A stretch of DNA of 64,000 bases from Fictibacillus arsenicus (GTDB taxonomy: Bacteria; Bacillota; Bacilli; Bacillales; Fictibacillaceae), in assembly GCF_001642935.1 (NCBI RefSeq), contig NZ_CP016761.1:3472001-3536000 (forward strand), in the 5' to 3' direction. The translations under genes were made by a program, and so were the position numbers. The notes beneath the pieces are model-generated. The model did not search any database, was not told the origin of the DNA, and saw only the letters and a list, made by a program, of their open reading frames with translations. Below are positions 46,388 through 54,140 of this stretch, one piece after another; within the stretch, counting starts at the first letter, position 1; each line of letters starts with the position of its first letter.

Positions 46388-46446
46388 AGACCTTTATAAA
46401 TATACAAATATTCTGATTAATTTTACATAAATAGACAGGGGAGAAA

Positions 46447-47154
46447 ATGATGGAGTTTAAATTGCAGCCTTTAGGTGACAACAGTGTAATTATTGAGCTC
46501 GGCGAAGACATCAGCCGGAACATTCAGCAAAAAGTGAATAAAGTCTCCTCTTTTTTAGATGAACAGTCCTTTGACTGGGTAATTGAATACGTTCCAGGGT
46601 TCACGACGGTCGCCGTTTTTTATGATCCTATGAAAATCAAAACGGACACACTTCCTTATGAGCAGGTTTGTGAAGAATTAAGTTCATATTTGGAAAAACT
46701 AGACGTGGAAGAAGGGGCTGAACCACGTGTGGTTGAAATCCCTGTTTGCTATGGCGGAGAATTCGGACCTGACTTGGAAGAAGTAGCCGAACGAAACGAA
46801 CTTACATCAGAAGAAGTGATCGACATTCACTCAAACGGAGAATACATCGTTTACATGATCGGGTTTGCCCCAGGATTCCCTTATATCGGCGGGATGGATG
46901 AACGGATTTCTGCACCTAGACGGAAGAACCCGCGATTGAAGATTCCAGCTGGATCTGTTGGAATTGCAGGCAAACAAACAGGTGTATATCCAATTGAAAC
47001 ACCTGGCGGATGGCAGCTGATCGGTAAAACACCTCGTAAACTTTTTCTCCCGGAAGGCGAAACACCAAGTCTTCTACAAGCGGGAGATCAAATAAAATTT
47101 GTACCGATTACAGAAGAAGAGTTTCAGAAATGGGAGGAGAACGAGAATGATTAA
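46447..47154 (+). CDS. pxpB: 5-oxoprolinase subunit PxpB (KipI homologue)
   Basis: 235 residues, carboxyltransferase domain C/D type. Motifs PGFTTVAVFYD, IGFAPGFPYIGGMDERISAPRR and GIAGKQTGVYPIETPGGWQLIGKTP are those of KipI/PxpB. With PxpA and PxpC it opens 5-oxoproline to glutamate using ATP; in B. subtilis KipI also inhibits kinase KinA. ATG ATG at the start leaves the first codon open (46447 or 46450). It overlaps pxpC by 8 bases. Confidence 0.95.
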   Translation: MMEFKLQPLGDNSVIIELGEDISRNIQQKVNKVSSFLDEQSFDWVIEYVPGFTTVAVFYDPMKIKTDTLPYEQVCEELSSYLEKLDVEEGAEPRVVEIPVCYGGEFGPDLEEVAERNELTSEEVIDIHSNGEYIVYMIGFAPGFPYIGGMDERISAPRRKNPRLKIPAGSVGIAGKQTGVYPIETPGGWQLIGKTPRKLFLPEGETPSLLQAGDQIKFVPITEEEFQKWEENEND

Positions 47155-48160
47155 GATTACGAAGCCGGGTCTCCTTACAAGTGTTCAAGATTTAGGCCGC
47201 TATGGTTATCAAAAATACGGTGTGATCGCGAGTGGCGTGATGGATGCGACAGCCCATCGGATAGCAAACCTTTTAGTTGGCAATGATGAGAATGAAGCGA
47301 CGTTGGAGCTCACTTTATTAGGTCCTGACATGGAATTTACGGAAGACACGCTGATTTCAATCTGCGGCGGAAACCTCTCCCCTTCAGTTGATGGGAAGCC
47401 AGTTAAACTATGGCGTTCTGTTTTAGTGAAAGCCGGAAGCAAACTTAAGTTCGGAGGCTGCAAAACAGGCTGCCGTGCTTATTTAGCGGTCGCGGGTGGT
47501 TTCGATCTGCCTGAGGTCATGGACAGCAAATCAACTTACATAAGGGCAGGAATTGGCGGATTTAACGGAAAACCGCTTCAAGCGGATGATGAACTAACAC
47601 TCGGAGAACCTAGTGATTTTGCGACCCAAATTACGAAAGTGTTATCAGCTGAATTAGACGGGCAAAAGTTTGCGGAGATGCAGTGGACGATTGCATCAGA
47701 ATTCACAGCAACACCAGCTTCAAAACCGAAAGTACGCGTGATGAAAGGCAGACAGTATGATTGGTTTACGCAAGACAGCCAGATGAAGCTTTTTACCGAA
47801 TCGTTTGAAGTGACATCGCAGTCTGATCGAATGGGCTACCGCATGAAAGGGCCTGAACTTTTACTCGAAAAAGAACAAGAAATGCTATCAGAAGCTGTGA
47901 ACTCCGGTACGATTCAAGTGCCATCAGAAGGCAATCCGATTGTGCTGCTGGCGGACCGGCAAACGACTGGCGGCTATCCGAAAATCGGGCAGATCGCAAC
48001 GGTCGATCTTCCAATCATGGCGCAGCTGAAGCCTGGCGACAAAGTACAATTCACCGAGGTCTCACATGAAGTCGCTCAACAGTTATATTTAGACCGAGAA
48101 AAACAAATACACCAGTTGAAACAAGGAATCTCACTAAAAATAAAACAAGAATCGAAGTAA
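47147..48160 (+). CDS. pxpC: 5-oxoprolinase subunit PxpC (KipA homologue)
   Basis: 337 residues starting MIKITKPGLLTSVQDLGRYGYQ, the classic N terminus of the biotin-dependent carboxylase-like PxpC family; SDRMGYRMKGPEL and LADRQTTGGYPKIGQIATVDLP follow. The start at 47147 with GGAGG upstream replaces the longer frame beginning at 47099. It overlaps pxpB and is followed 15 bases later by the NRAMP-like gene. Confidence 0.95.
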   Translation: MIKITKPGLLTSVQDLGRYGYQKYGVIASGVMDATAHRIANLLVGNDENEATLELTLLGPDMEFTEDTLISICGGNLSPSVDGKPVKLWRSVLVKAGSKLKFGGCKTGCRAYLAVAGGFDLPEVMDSKSTYIRAGIGGFNGKPLQADDELTLGEPSDFATQITKVLSAELDGQKFAEMQWTIASEFTATPASKPKVRVMKGRQYDWFTQDSQMKLFTESFEVTSQSDRMGYRMKGPELLLEKEQEMLSEAVNSGTIQVPSEGNPIVLLADRQTTGGYPKIGQIATVDLPIMAQLKPGDKVQFTEVSHEVAQQLYLDREKQIHQLKQGISLKIKQESK

Positions 48161-48175
48161 TCTAGGAGGAAGAGT

Positions 48176-49366
48176 ATGAAGAAAGAATCGAAAGCTAGTA
48201 TACTGCTAGGCGCCGCGTTTTTGATGGCGACATCCGCCATCGGACCTGGATTTTTAACACAAACGACACACTTCACGTCCATTCTCGCAGCAAGTTTTGG
48301 TTTTGTTATTTTAACTTCCATCATTATTGATATTGGTGCGCAGATGAACGTATGGCGAATTATCGCGGTTTCCGAAAAAAGAGCACAAGACATCGCAAAC
48401 GATGTTCTGCCTGGCTTAGGATTTTTTCTTGCCGCGTTGATCGTGATGGGCGGACTAGCCTTTAACATCGGTAACATCGCTGGGGCTGGACTCGGGGTGA
48501 ATGTTCTGTTTGGTGTTTCCCCTAAAATGGGTGCATTGCTCAGTGGAGTTATCGCCATTTTAGTATTCGTTGTCCGTGAAGCTGGAAAAGCGATGGACCG
48601 TTTTACGCAAGTTGCTGGTTTTATCATGATCGCGTTAACCGTTTATGTCATGTTTACCGCTCAGCCTCCTGTTGGTGAAGCGGTTGTAAAGACGTTTGTT
48701 CCTGACACGATCGATGTACTTGCAATCGTAACTCTAGTTGGGGGAACAGTCGGAGGGTACATCACATTTGCCGGTGCCCACCGTTTGCTTGATGCAGGAA
48801 TCAAAGGAAAAGAGAATTTAGGAGAAGTCACAAGAAGTTCTGTTTCAGCAATCGGAATCGCATCTATCATGCGTATCTTCTTGTTCTTAGCCGCTCTAGG
48901 TGTCGTGGCGCAAGGATTGACGCTTGATCCAGCTAACCCGCCGGCTTCCGTGTTTAAATTAGCTGCCGGTAATGTTGGTTATAAAATTTTCGGTGTCGTA
49001 ATGTGGGCAGCTGCCATCACTTCTGTTGTCGGTGCAGCTTACACGTCTGTTTCATTTATCCGTACATTTAGCCCAACTTTGGAAAAGTACCATAAGTGGA
49101 TTATCATCGGATTTATCGCTGTTTCAACACTGGTTTTCACGATTATTGGACAGCCCGTTAAGATCCTAATTTTAGTTGGATCATTAAACGGATTAATTTT
49201 ACCGATTTCATTAGGTGTGATGCTGATTGCAGCTTACAAACCAAAGATTGTCGGTGACTATAAACATCCAATGTGGATGACGATTTTCGGTGTGCTGATC
49301 GTTGTGATCATGGCAATCATGAGTGTTTATTCACTGTACACAGGACTGCCTAAGTTATTTGCATAA
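48176..49366 (+). CDS. NRAMP-family transporter (YcsG-like)
   Basis: 396 residues, about 11 spans. The start ATSAIGPGFLTQTTHFT resembles the NRAMP helix-1 region (in classical NRAMP, D-P-G-N), but here the metal-binding DPGN is SAIGPGF, as in the YcsG branch, so metal transport is doubtful. The gene is always near 5-oxoprolinase genes in Bacillus, and an amino-acid or 5-oxoproline-related cargo is possible (inference). AGGAGG site, operon with pxpBC. Confidence 0.8.
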   Translation: MKKESKASILLGAAFLMATSAIGPGFLTQTTHFTSILAASFGFVILTSIIIDIGAQMNVWRIIAVSEKRAQDIANDVLPGLGFFLAALIVMGGLAFNIGNIAGAGLGVNVLFGVSPKMGALLSGVIAILVFVVREAGKAMDRFTQVAGFIMIALTVYVMFTAQPPVGEAVVKTFVPDTIDVLAIVTLVGGTVGGYITFAGAHRLLDAGIKGKENLGEVTRSSVSAIGIASIMRIFLFLAALGVVAQGLTLDPANPPASVFKLAAGNVGYKIFGVVMWAAAITSVVGAAYTSVSFIRTFSPTLEKYHKWIIIGFIAVSTLVFTIIGQPVKILILVGSLNGLILPISLGVMLIAAYKPKIVGDYKHPMWMTIFGVLIVVIMAIMSVYSLYTGLPKLFA

Positions 49367-49384
49367 AATCGAGGGGGAGCTTTC

Positions 49385-50176
49385 ATGAATGCACTAGACC
49401 GTATGAATCCTGCTGATGCGCGTGATATGATCAGACGCGGAGAATGGACAAAGCCTACAAGCGGACTCGCTAACGGGTACACACAAGGAAACTTAGTGGT
49501 ATTGCCAAAAGAACTGGCGTTTGAGTTCCTTCTGTTTTGCCAGCGGAACCCGAAACCATGTCCTGTGCTGTATGTGACGGAGCCAGGTTCAGCTGTCCCT
49601 GCGCTTGTCGCTCCTGATGCAGATTTGCGAGTGGATATTCCGAAGTATCGTGTTTATCGTCGAGGTGAGCTTATTGAGGAAAAAACCGATATTACTGACC
49701 TTTGGGATGACGGGATGGTTGGCTTTTTGCTTGGCTGCAGCTTCACGTTTGAGCATGCCTTGATGAATAATGGAATTCCGGTACGCCACATCGACCGCGG
49801 ATGTAACGTTCCGATGTTTAAAACGAACATCGAATGTGTGAAAGCCGGCCGTTTCGAAGGGCCGATGGTCGTGAGCATGCGTCCGCTTCCTGAAAAAGAC
49901 GTAGTGAGAGCCGTTCAAGTCACAAGCCGCTTCCCTTCTGTTCACGGCGCACCCGTTCATATCGGTAATCCCGAGAGTATCGGGATCTATGACTTGTATC
50001 AACCCGATTTCGGTGATCCCGTTCAGATCCATGAAGGCGAAGTTCCCGTGTTTTGGGCATGCGGCGTAACTCCTCAGGCAGTTGCGATGCATGTGAAGCC
50101 GGAAATCATGATCACCCACGCTCCAGGACATATGTTTATTACCGATGTACGGGATGAGAAGTTTGGGGTTTTATAA
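49385..50176 (+). CDS. putative hydro-lyase, YcsI/DUF1445 family
   Basis: 263 residues. Conserved family motifs: RGEWTKPTSGLANGYTQGNLVVLP near the start, FLLGCSFTFEHALM, RNPKPCPVLYVTEPG, and FWACGVTPQAVAM...THAPGHMFITD near the end, a pattern shared with D-glutamate cyclase-like enzymes. It is part of the 5-oxoproline cluster, and mammalian members turn D-glutamate into 5-oxo-D-proline, so work on D-glutamate/5-oxoproline is a fair guess. Last gene of the operon; strong terminator follows. Confidence 0.88.
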   Translation: MNALDRMNPADARDMIRRGEWTKPTSGLANGYTQGNLVVLPKELAFEFLLFCQRNPKPCPVLYVTEPGSAVPALVAPDADLRVDIPKYRVYRRGELIEEKTDITDLWDDGMVGFLLGCSFTFEHALMNNGIPVRHIDRGCNVPMFKTNIECVKAGRFEGPMVVSMRPLPEKDVVRAVQVTSRFPSVHGAPVHIGNPESIGIYDLYQPDFGDPVQIHEGEVPVFWACGVTPQAVAMHVKPEIMITHAPGHMFITDVRDEKFGVL

Positions 50177-50185
50177 AATAGGACG

Positions 50186-50214
50186 AAGGTGTCTCTTTGT
50201 GGAGGCACCTTTTT
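50186..50214 (+). terminator. terminator of the pxpBC-ycsGI operon
   Basis: AAGGTGTCTC and GAGGCACCTT pair (one G-T) and a run of T follows; 9 bases after the last stop codon. Confidence 0.88.
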
Positions 50215-50217
50215 ATG

Positions 50218-50363
50218 TTTGAGCGAAAAGTTGGTCAATTTGAGCGGTACTAGGAGTTTTTGAGCGAAACTCAAGGTAGTTTGAGCGTAGGTGAAGAATT
50301 CTGAGCGTAGCGAGCTTTTTTTGAGCGAACGTGTAACAGATTAAAAGAACACGTACCGTAAAA
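50218..50363 (-). repeat. six-unit CGCTCAAA array, copy 8 (reverse orientation)
   Basis: Seen on the plus strand as TTTGAGCG at 50218, 50239, 50259, 50280, 50300 (TCTGAGCG) and 50320, then the head reversed, ending in ACACGTACCGTAAAA at 50363. Spacing 20-21 bp. It is the only copy in the opposite orientation and sits between two convergent terminators. Its first two units and spacer equal those of copy 7. Confidence 0.9.
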
Positions 50364-50388
50364 GCCGATTTCACTGGAAATACACGAT

Positions 50389-50412
50389 AAAAATCCCCTT
50401 ACACGTAAGGGA
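50389..50412 (-). terminator. terminator of the BrkB-family gene
   Basis: On the minus strand TCCCTTA pairs with TAAGGGGA (one bulge) around CGTG and is followed by TTTTTATC. Confidence 0.75.
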
Positions 50413-50418
50413 CTGTAA

Positions 50419-51222
50419 TTAGTCATGCGGAAACACCACCGTATTCAGCAGCCCACCCAGTATAATAATCATCGCAGACAGGTAAAACCACAGCATCAAC
50501 ACGACGAGACCTGCCACTTGACCGTACAACGCTGAATAATTACTGCCGCTTACATACGAAGCAAACCCCATTGAAACGAGCTGCCAGCCGATCGTAGCGA
50601 AGAAAGCTCCTGGAACTACTTTGCTAAAACCGAGCCTGATGCTAGGCGCGAATGAATATAGCACAATAAAAAAGACCAGCAGAAAGACAGTCCCGATCCC
50701 CCACTGCACAATGATCCATAACTTCTGAAACTCAACAATCGAAAAAATCCCCTTTAGATACACACTTAACAATTTTTCAAAAAGAGGAACGATCACTGAA
50801 AACAGGACTGCAATCATAAACCCGACTGTTAACAGTAGACTCTCCACAATTTGTTTTATTTTGTGTTCATCATTTCGAACCTCATACGCATCATTTAAAA
50901 TGCGCTTCATGCACTGAAAGCCCATGGAAGAAAGCCACAATGTAACAACTAAGCTCAACGAAAGGAGATTTCCCTCCTGCCTCCTAACCGTATAAGATAG
51001 CGTCTTCTCGATCAGAGCGTACGTAGCATCAGGAGCGTATGGCTGGATCAGCTCCAATATATTGCTCTCATTTAGAGGCAAATAAGTCATTAATGAGTAG
51101 ATTACTAACAAAAACGGGAAAACCGACATCAGAAAATAATAAGCCATCTGAGCAGATAGATCGTAAACTTTCATCTTAAAAAAGCGGTCGCTCAATTGAT
51201 TCAGGATCTCGACGATGTTCAT
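50419..51222 (-). CDS. YihY/BrkB-family inner membrane protein
   Basis: 267 residues, six spans, with typical motifs SAQMAYYFLMSVFPFLLVIYS and SALYGQVAGLVVLMLWFYLSAMIIILGG. Members were once called RNase BN but are membrane proteins of uncertain function, sometimes linked to envelope integrity or transport. AGAGGTG ribosome site. Stands alone with its own terminator. Confidence 0.88.
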   Translation of the reverse strand: MNIVEILNQLSDRFFKMKVYDLSAQMAYYFLMSVFPFLLVIYSLMTYLPLNESNILELIQPYAPDATYALIEKTLSYTVRRQEGNLLSLSLVVTLWLSSMGFQCMKRILNDAYEVRNDEHKIKQIVESLLLTVGFMIAVLFSVIVPLFEKLLSVYLKGIFSIVEFQKLWIIVQWGIGTVFLLVFFIVLYSFAPSIRLGFSKVVPGAFFATIGWQLVSMGFASYVSGSNYSALYGQVAGLVVLMLWFYLSAMIIILGGLLNTVVFPHD

Positions 51223-51358
51223 GATGCAGCACCTCTTATCTTAGCCAGTCCATAAAACTAACTATTCTAGAATACGCAGAGAGCTGTCCGTTTAGGTCAC
51301 TTTTTTATAAAGAGTGGTTCCTATGTTAGTATTTTTGTAGGATAAGATGGAGATTAGA

Positions 51359-51454
51359 ATGAAGAAACTTTACAGCATTTCACTTCTTTTTTGGTGCGTG
51401 TTTTTCGCTTTTGGTAGCTTAGGAGGGATAACTAAAAAGAGTGCCTCATCGTAA
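51359..51454 (+). CDS. 31-aa possible secreted or membrane peptide
   Basis: ATG frame of 31 codons: MKKLYSISLLFWCVFFAFGS, then a short GGITKKSASS-like tail. It looks like a signal peptide followed by almost no mature part. GGAG lies 8 bases upstream. The stop falls inside the hairpin that terminates the convergent gene at 51475, which weakens the case. No family recognised. Confidence 0.3.
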   Translation: MKKLYSISLLFWCVFFAFGSLGGITKKSASS

Positions 51455-51463
51455 AGGCACTCT
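51434..51463 (-). terminator. terminator of the pyroglutamyl-peptidase-like gene
   Basis: AGAGTGCCT and AGGCACTCT form a perfect 9-bp stem; on the minus strand TTTTTAG follows. Confidence 0.88.
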
Positions 51464-51474
51464 CTCCTATCCTA

Positions 51475-52770
51475 TTATTCTATTCCTCGCGCGGCCGCTT
51501 CAACTAATTCAACCGTCTGATCTACCGTGTTTTTGCGGAATTCCTTAAATTCATCGGTGATGTAAACCGATTTGTCTTCTGGATAAAACTCTTGGGCTGC
51601 GATGTGAAGGTGACCACCCGGGATATCGTCAGCTCCTAGACCTAAACGGACGCGATTGGATCTGTACATGCTCTCGTTAGATAAGTAACTGCCTCCCCCG
51701 CCTGCTCTTGCCTTTGAACCAGGTGTTGGACCACCGTCATGACAAACGGCTGGGTCTTCATAGTTTGGCGGCAGCCATTCACAAACCTCATCGTTTCGGA
51801 ACACCGGCCACGGTCCTGTTTCTGCCGCAATCATTTCTTCATACGGCAGTGTTGTTTCAATAAATTCCGGAAGCGGCTCTGGCATAGGCCAATGTGAAAC
51901 GGTCGGCGTTACTTCAGCCCGCTCTTCTAACTTGTTATCAGCACCTGTGTGCCATCGGCCGGCATAACCTTCAATCGCCATTTTACGGGGTCCGCCCTGA
52001 CTGATTGTCATCATCAAGTCTATTTGCTTTGGTCCTTTTTTCAAATATGGACCGAATGTATCTTCAACAATTCCTTCTTCAAAATCGTCCCATCTAACCG
52101 GAAAATTCGCCGCTTGGATAACAGCTAGTCCATCATCCGTCCAAACCCATCGACCGTCGAGCTGGAGCCCAGAAGCACCTGAAGGATTCGTTCTTCTAAA
52201 TTCCTGCTCCAAACGGTACGGATCAAATCCGCTCACCAGTATTCGCTTTACTCGTTCACCCTCCGGAAAATGAATCGTTGTAATTCCTCGTGAAGTGTAC
52301 TCTAGCTTTTTCATGAGCTGTGCCCGTTTTTCTTCAGCTACTTCAAAATCTGGAGTCCATTGTCTTAGTGCACTTGTCATGCTCAGTCTCGCCCAGTATA
52401 GCGGACGATCATCATATGTATCGAGCTCTCCTAAATCAGGTCGTTTCCCCTGAGAACGGTCAACCGCAGTCTTCCATAGCTTCGTTCCGTGTCTTTTGAT
52501 CAACTTCTCAGCTTGTTTTTCACTTTTTGCCGAACAAAGATCTCGCTTAAACTTATCTACGTATTGAGTAAATTCGCTGTCCTCTAAAATCTGCTGCGGA
52601 ATCGGCTTCCCGTCCTCAATCCTCTGTTCCTCTGGTGTTAACGCTACACTTGAGTCATAACAGTTTGTCTTGTCCTTTTCTTTTGCCTCAGCCGGCTGAG
52701 TACCGAAAAATATCACACTAAATACGCACGTTATTCCTAAAATAAATAATCTATTATCTCGTATTCTCAC
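51475..52770 (-). CDS. secreted pyroglutamyl-peptidase I-like protein (C15 fold, Ser in place of Cys)
   Basis: 431 residues with a Sec signal peptide (cut after PAEA, about 29) and a GTG start with AAGGAGG. A helical N-terminal part (about 35-165) precedes a C15-like domain: RILVSGFDPYRLE and NPSG (about 177-198), and GGSYLSNESMY near 359-369, where classical enzymes read GTxxCN. The usual nucleophile Cys is Ser364. The His is probably 387 or 389 in GGHLHIAAQE. Classical members are cytoplasmic and about 215 residues. It may release or bind pyroglutamyl ends outside the cell, fitting the nearby 5-oxoprolinase genes. Confidence 0.75.
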   Translation of the reverse strand: MRIRDNRLFILGITCVFSVIFFGTQPAEAKEKDKTNCYDSSVALTPEEQRIEDGKPIPQQILEDSEFTQYVDKFKRDLCSAKSEKQAEKLIKRHGTKLWKTAVDRSQGKRPDLGELDTYDDRPLYWARLSMTSALRQWTPDFEVAEEKRAQLMKKLEYTSRGITTIHFPEGERVKRILVSGFDPYRLEQEFRRTNPSGASGLQLDGRWVWTDDGLAVIQAANFPVRWDDFEEGIVEDTFGPYLKKGPKQIDLMMTISQGGPRKMAIEGYAGRWHTGADNKLEERAEVTPTVSHWPMPEPLPEFIETTLPYEEMIAAETGPWPVFRNDEVCEWLPPNYEDPAVCHDGGPTPGSKARAGGGGSYLSNESMYRSNRVRLGLGADDIPGGHLHIAAQEFYPEDKSVYITDEFKEFRKNTVDQTVELVEAAARGIE

Positions 52771-52956
52771 AATAAGCCTCCTTTTTTACTTATTGTAGAA
52801 TAACAATCGAATCGTTTAAATAGTATGAATTGTTTAAAAATATTTTAGTAATAGAGCATTTGTCCTGCGACATTAAGACGAGAAAATAAGTACTTTCAAT
52901 CACTTTCCTTATATTAAAATCCCTGTATTAAGTACAATGATTAATTTGTCACAGCT

Positions 52957-53070
52957 TTAAGCGATCCCACAAGTACAACACCCACAACTGGATTGTCCTC
53001 CAGCAAATAAGATGGTTAAGATATCTATTGAAAGAAGCACGTCATCTAATACATCAAGCTGTTCACCCAT
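52957..53070 (-). CDS. 37-aa peptide with Gly-Gly and Cys-rich tail
   Basis: ATG at 53070, 37 codons, TAA at 52957; GAGGGTG lies upstream at suitable distance. The first half is acidic and aliphatic (MGEQLDVLDDVLLSID), then hydrophobic, then GGQSSCGCCTCGIA at the end with four Cys in six residues. The pattern of acidic leader, Gly-Gly and Cys/Ser/Thr/Gly tail is that of a ribosomally made modified peptide precursor, but a small metal-binding or spore peptide is equally possible. No modification enzyme or exporter lies beside it. Not a recognised family. Confidence 0.55.
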   Translation of the reverse strand: MGEQLDVLDDVLLSIDILTILFAGGQSSCGCCTCGIA

Positions 53071-53130
53071 TAATCATCACCCTCGTTTTTTATAGTAGGG
53101 CGATTGAAAGAAAATCTAAGACACTCTAAC

Positions 53131-53164
53131 AAAAAAACCACACAGTGTTTTAACCACTGTATGG
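53131..53164 (-). terminator. terminator of the gnd gene
   Basis: CCATACAGTG and CACTGTGTGG form a 10-bp stem (one mismatch-type pair), followed on the minus strand by a run of seven T. Confidence 0.88.
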
Positions 53165-53174
53165 CCTTTATCAT

Positions 53175-54071
53175 TTATTTTTTTACTACAGCATGTCCAC
53201 CGAATTCGTTTCGAAGTGCTGCAACCACTTTTCCAGAGAATGTATCGTTTTCTTGAGAACGGTATCTCATGATTTGAGATAATGTAATGACAGGTGCAAC
53301 AGCTTGCAAATCAAGTGCAGTTTCAACGGTCCATTTACCTTCCCCAGATGAGTTCATTACACCTCTTAAACTATCAAGCTTTGCATCTTTTGAAAAAGCA
53401 TTCTGCATGAGTTCGATCAGCCAAGAGCGAATGACAGATCCATTATTCCAAACTCGTGAAACCTCTTCGTAATCGTAATCAAAATCGCTTTTCTCTAGGA
53501 TTTCATAGCCTTCCGCAATAGCCTGCATCATCCCATATTCAATACCATTGTGAACCATCTTAAGGAAATGTCCGCTTCCAGACTTGCCTGTGTAGAGGTA
53601 TCCGTTTTCAACTGAGATATCTTGAAATAACTTCTCGACTTGATCAAAAGCCTCTTTATCTCCGCCAATCATCGTGCAGACACCGTCTCTTGCTCCGTCC
53701 ATACCGCCGCTAGTACCGGAATCTATAAGATATATTCCTTTTTCCTTTAAATCATTTCCTCGACGGAGTGTGTCTTTGTAATTTGCATTTCCACCATCAA
53801 TAATAATATCTTGTTCAGATAGAAGTGAGGAGACACGATTCATAACATCTTCAGTAATGTCGCCTGCTGGAACCATTAACCAAACGATTTTAGGTGTTGG
53901 AAGCTTACTGATCATTTCCTCAAAAGATGCCGCTGTTTCAACACCTTCACTGGCGATTTTATTCATTGCTTCTTCACTAACATCGTGAGCCACTACTTCA
54001 TGACCTTTATTAGTCATATTCAAAACCAAATTATAACCCATTTTTCCTAAACCGATTAAACCAATTTTCAT
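53175..54071 (-). CDS. gnd: 6-phosphogluconate dehydrogenase, decarboxylating (short GntZ/YqeC type)
   Basis: 298 residues, the short single-unit form. NAD(P) site GLIGLGKMGYN at residue 4, DGGNANYKDTLRR, substrate-binding SGTSGGMDGARDG, and KMVHNGIEYGMMQAIAEG with catalytic Lys and Glu. It turns 6-phosphogluconate into ribulose 5-phosphate and CO2. It follows a GntP-family permease gene on the same strand, so gluconate or a related sugar acid may feed it. AGGAGG site. Confidence 0.9.
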   Translation of the reverse strand: MKIGLIGLGKMGYNLVLNMTNKGHEVVAHDVSEEAMNKIASEGVETAASFEEMISKLPTPKIVWLMVPAGDITEDVMNRVSSLLSEQDIIIDGGNANYKDTLRRGNDLKEKGIYLIDSGTSGGMDGARDGVCTMIGGDKEAFDQVEKLFQDISVENGYLYTGKSGSGHFLKMVHNGIEYGMMQAIAEGYEILEKSDFDYDYEEVSRVWNNGSVIRSWLIELMQNAFSKDAKLDSLRGVMNSSGEGKWTVETALDLQAVAPVITLSQIMRYRSQENDTFSGKVVAALRNEFGGHAVVKK

Positions 54072-54140
54072 AGTGGATCCTCCTAGTGATGTCTTTTGCT
54101 GTCCAATAAATTATATCAAACAACTTTTTACTATGTCTGT

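Noticed and set aside
48076-48627. 183-residue open frame antisense to the NRAMP-like gene
   Set aside because: Shadow of a membrane-protein gene with clear homology on the plus strand.
49589-50131. 180-residue open frame antisense to the YcsI-family gene
   Set aside because: Shadow frame; no ribosome site and no recognisable domain.
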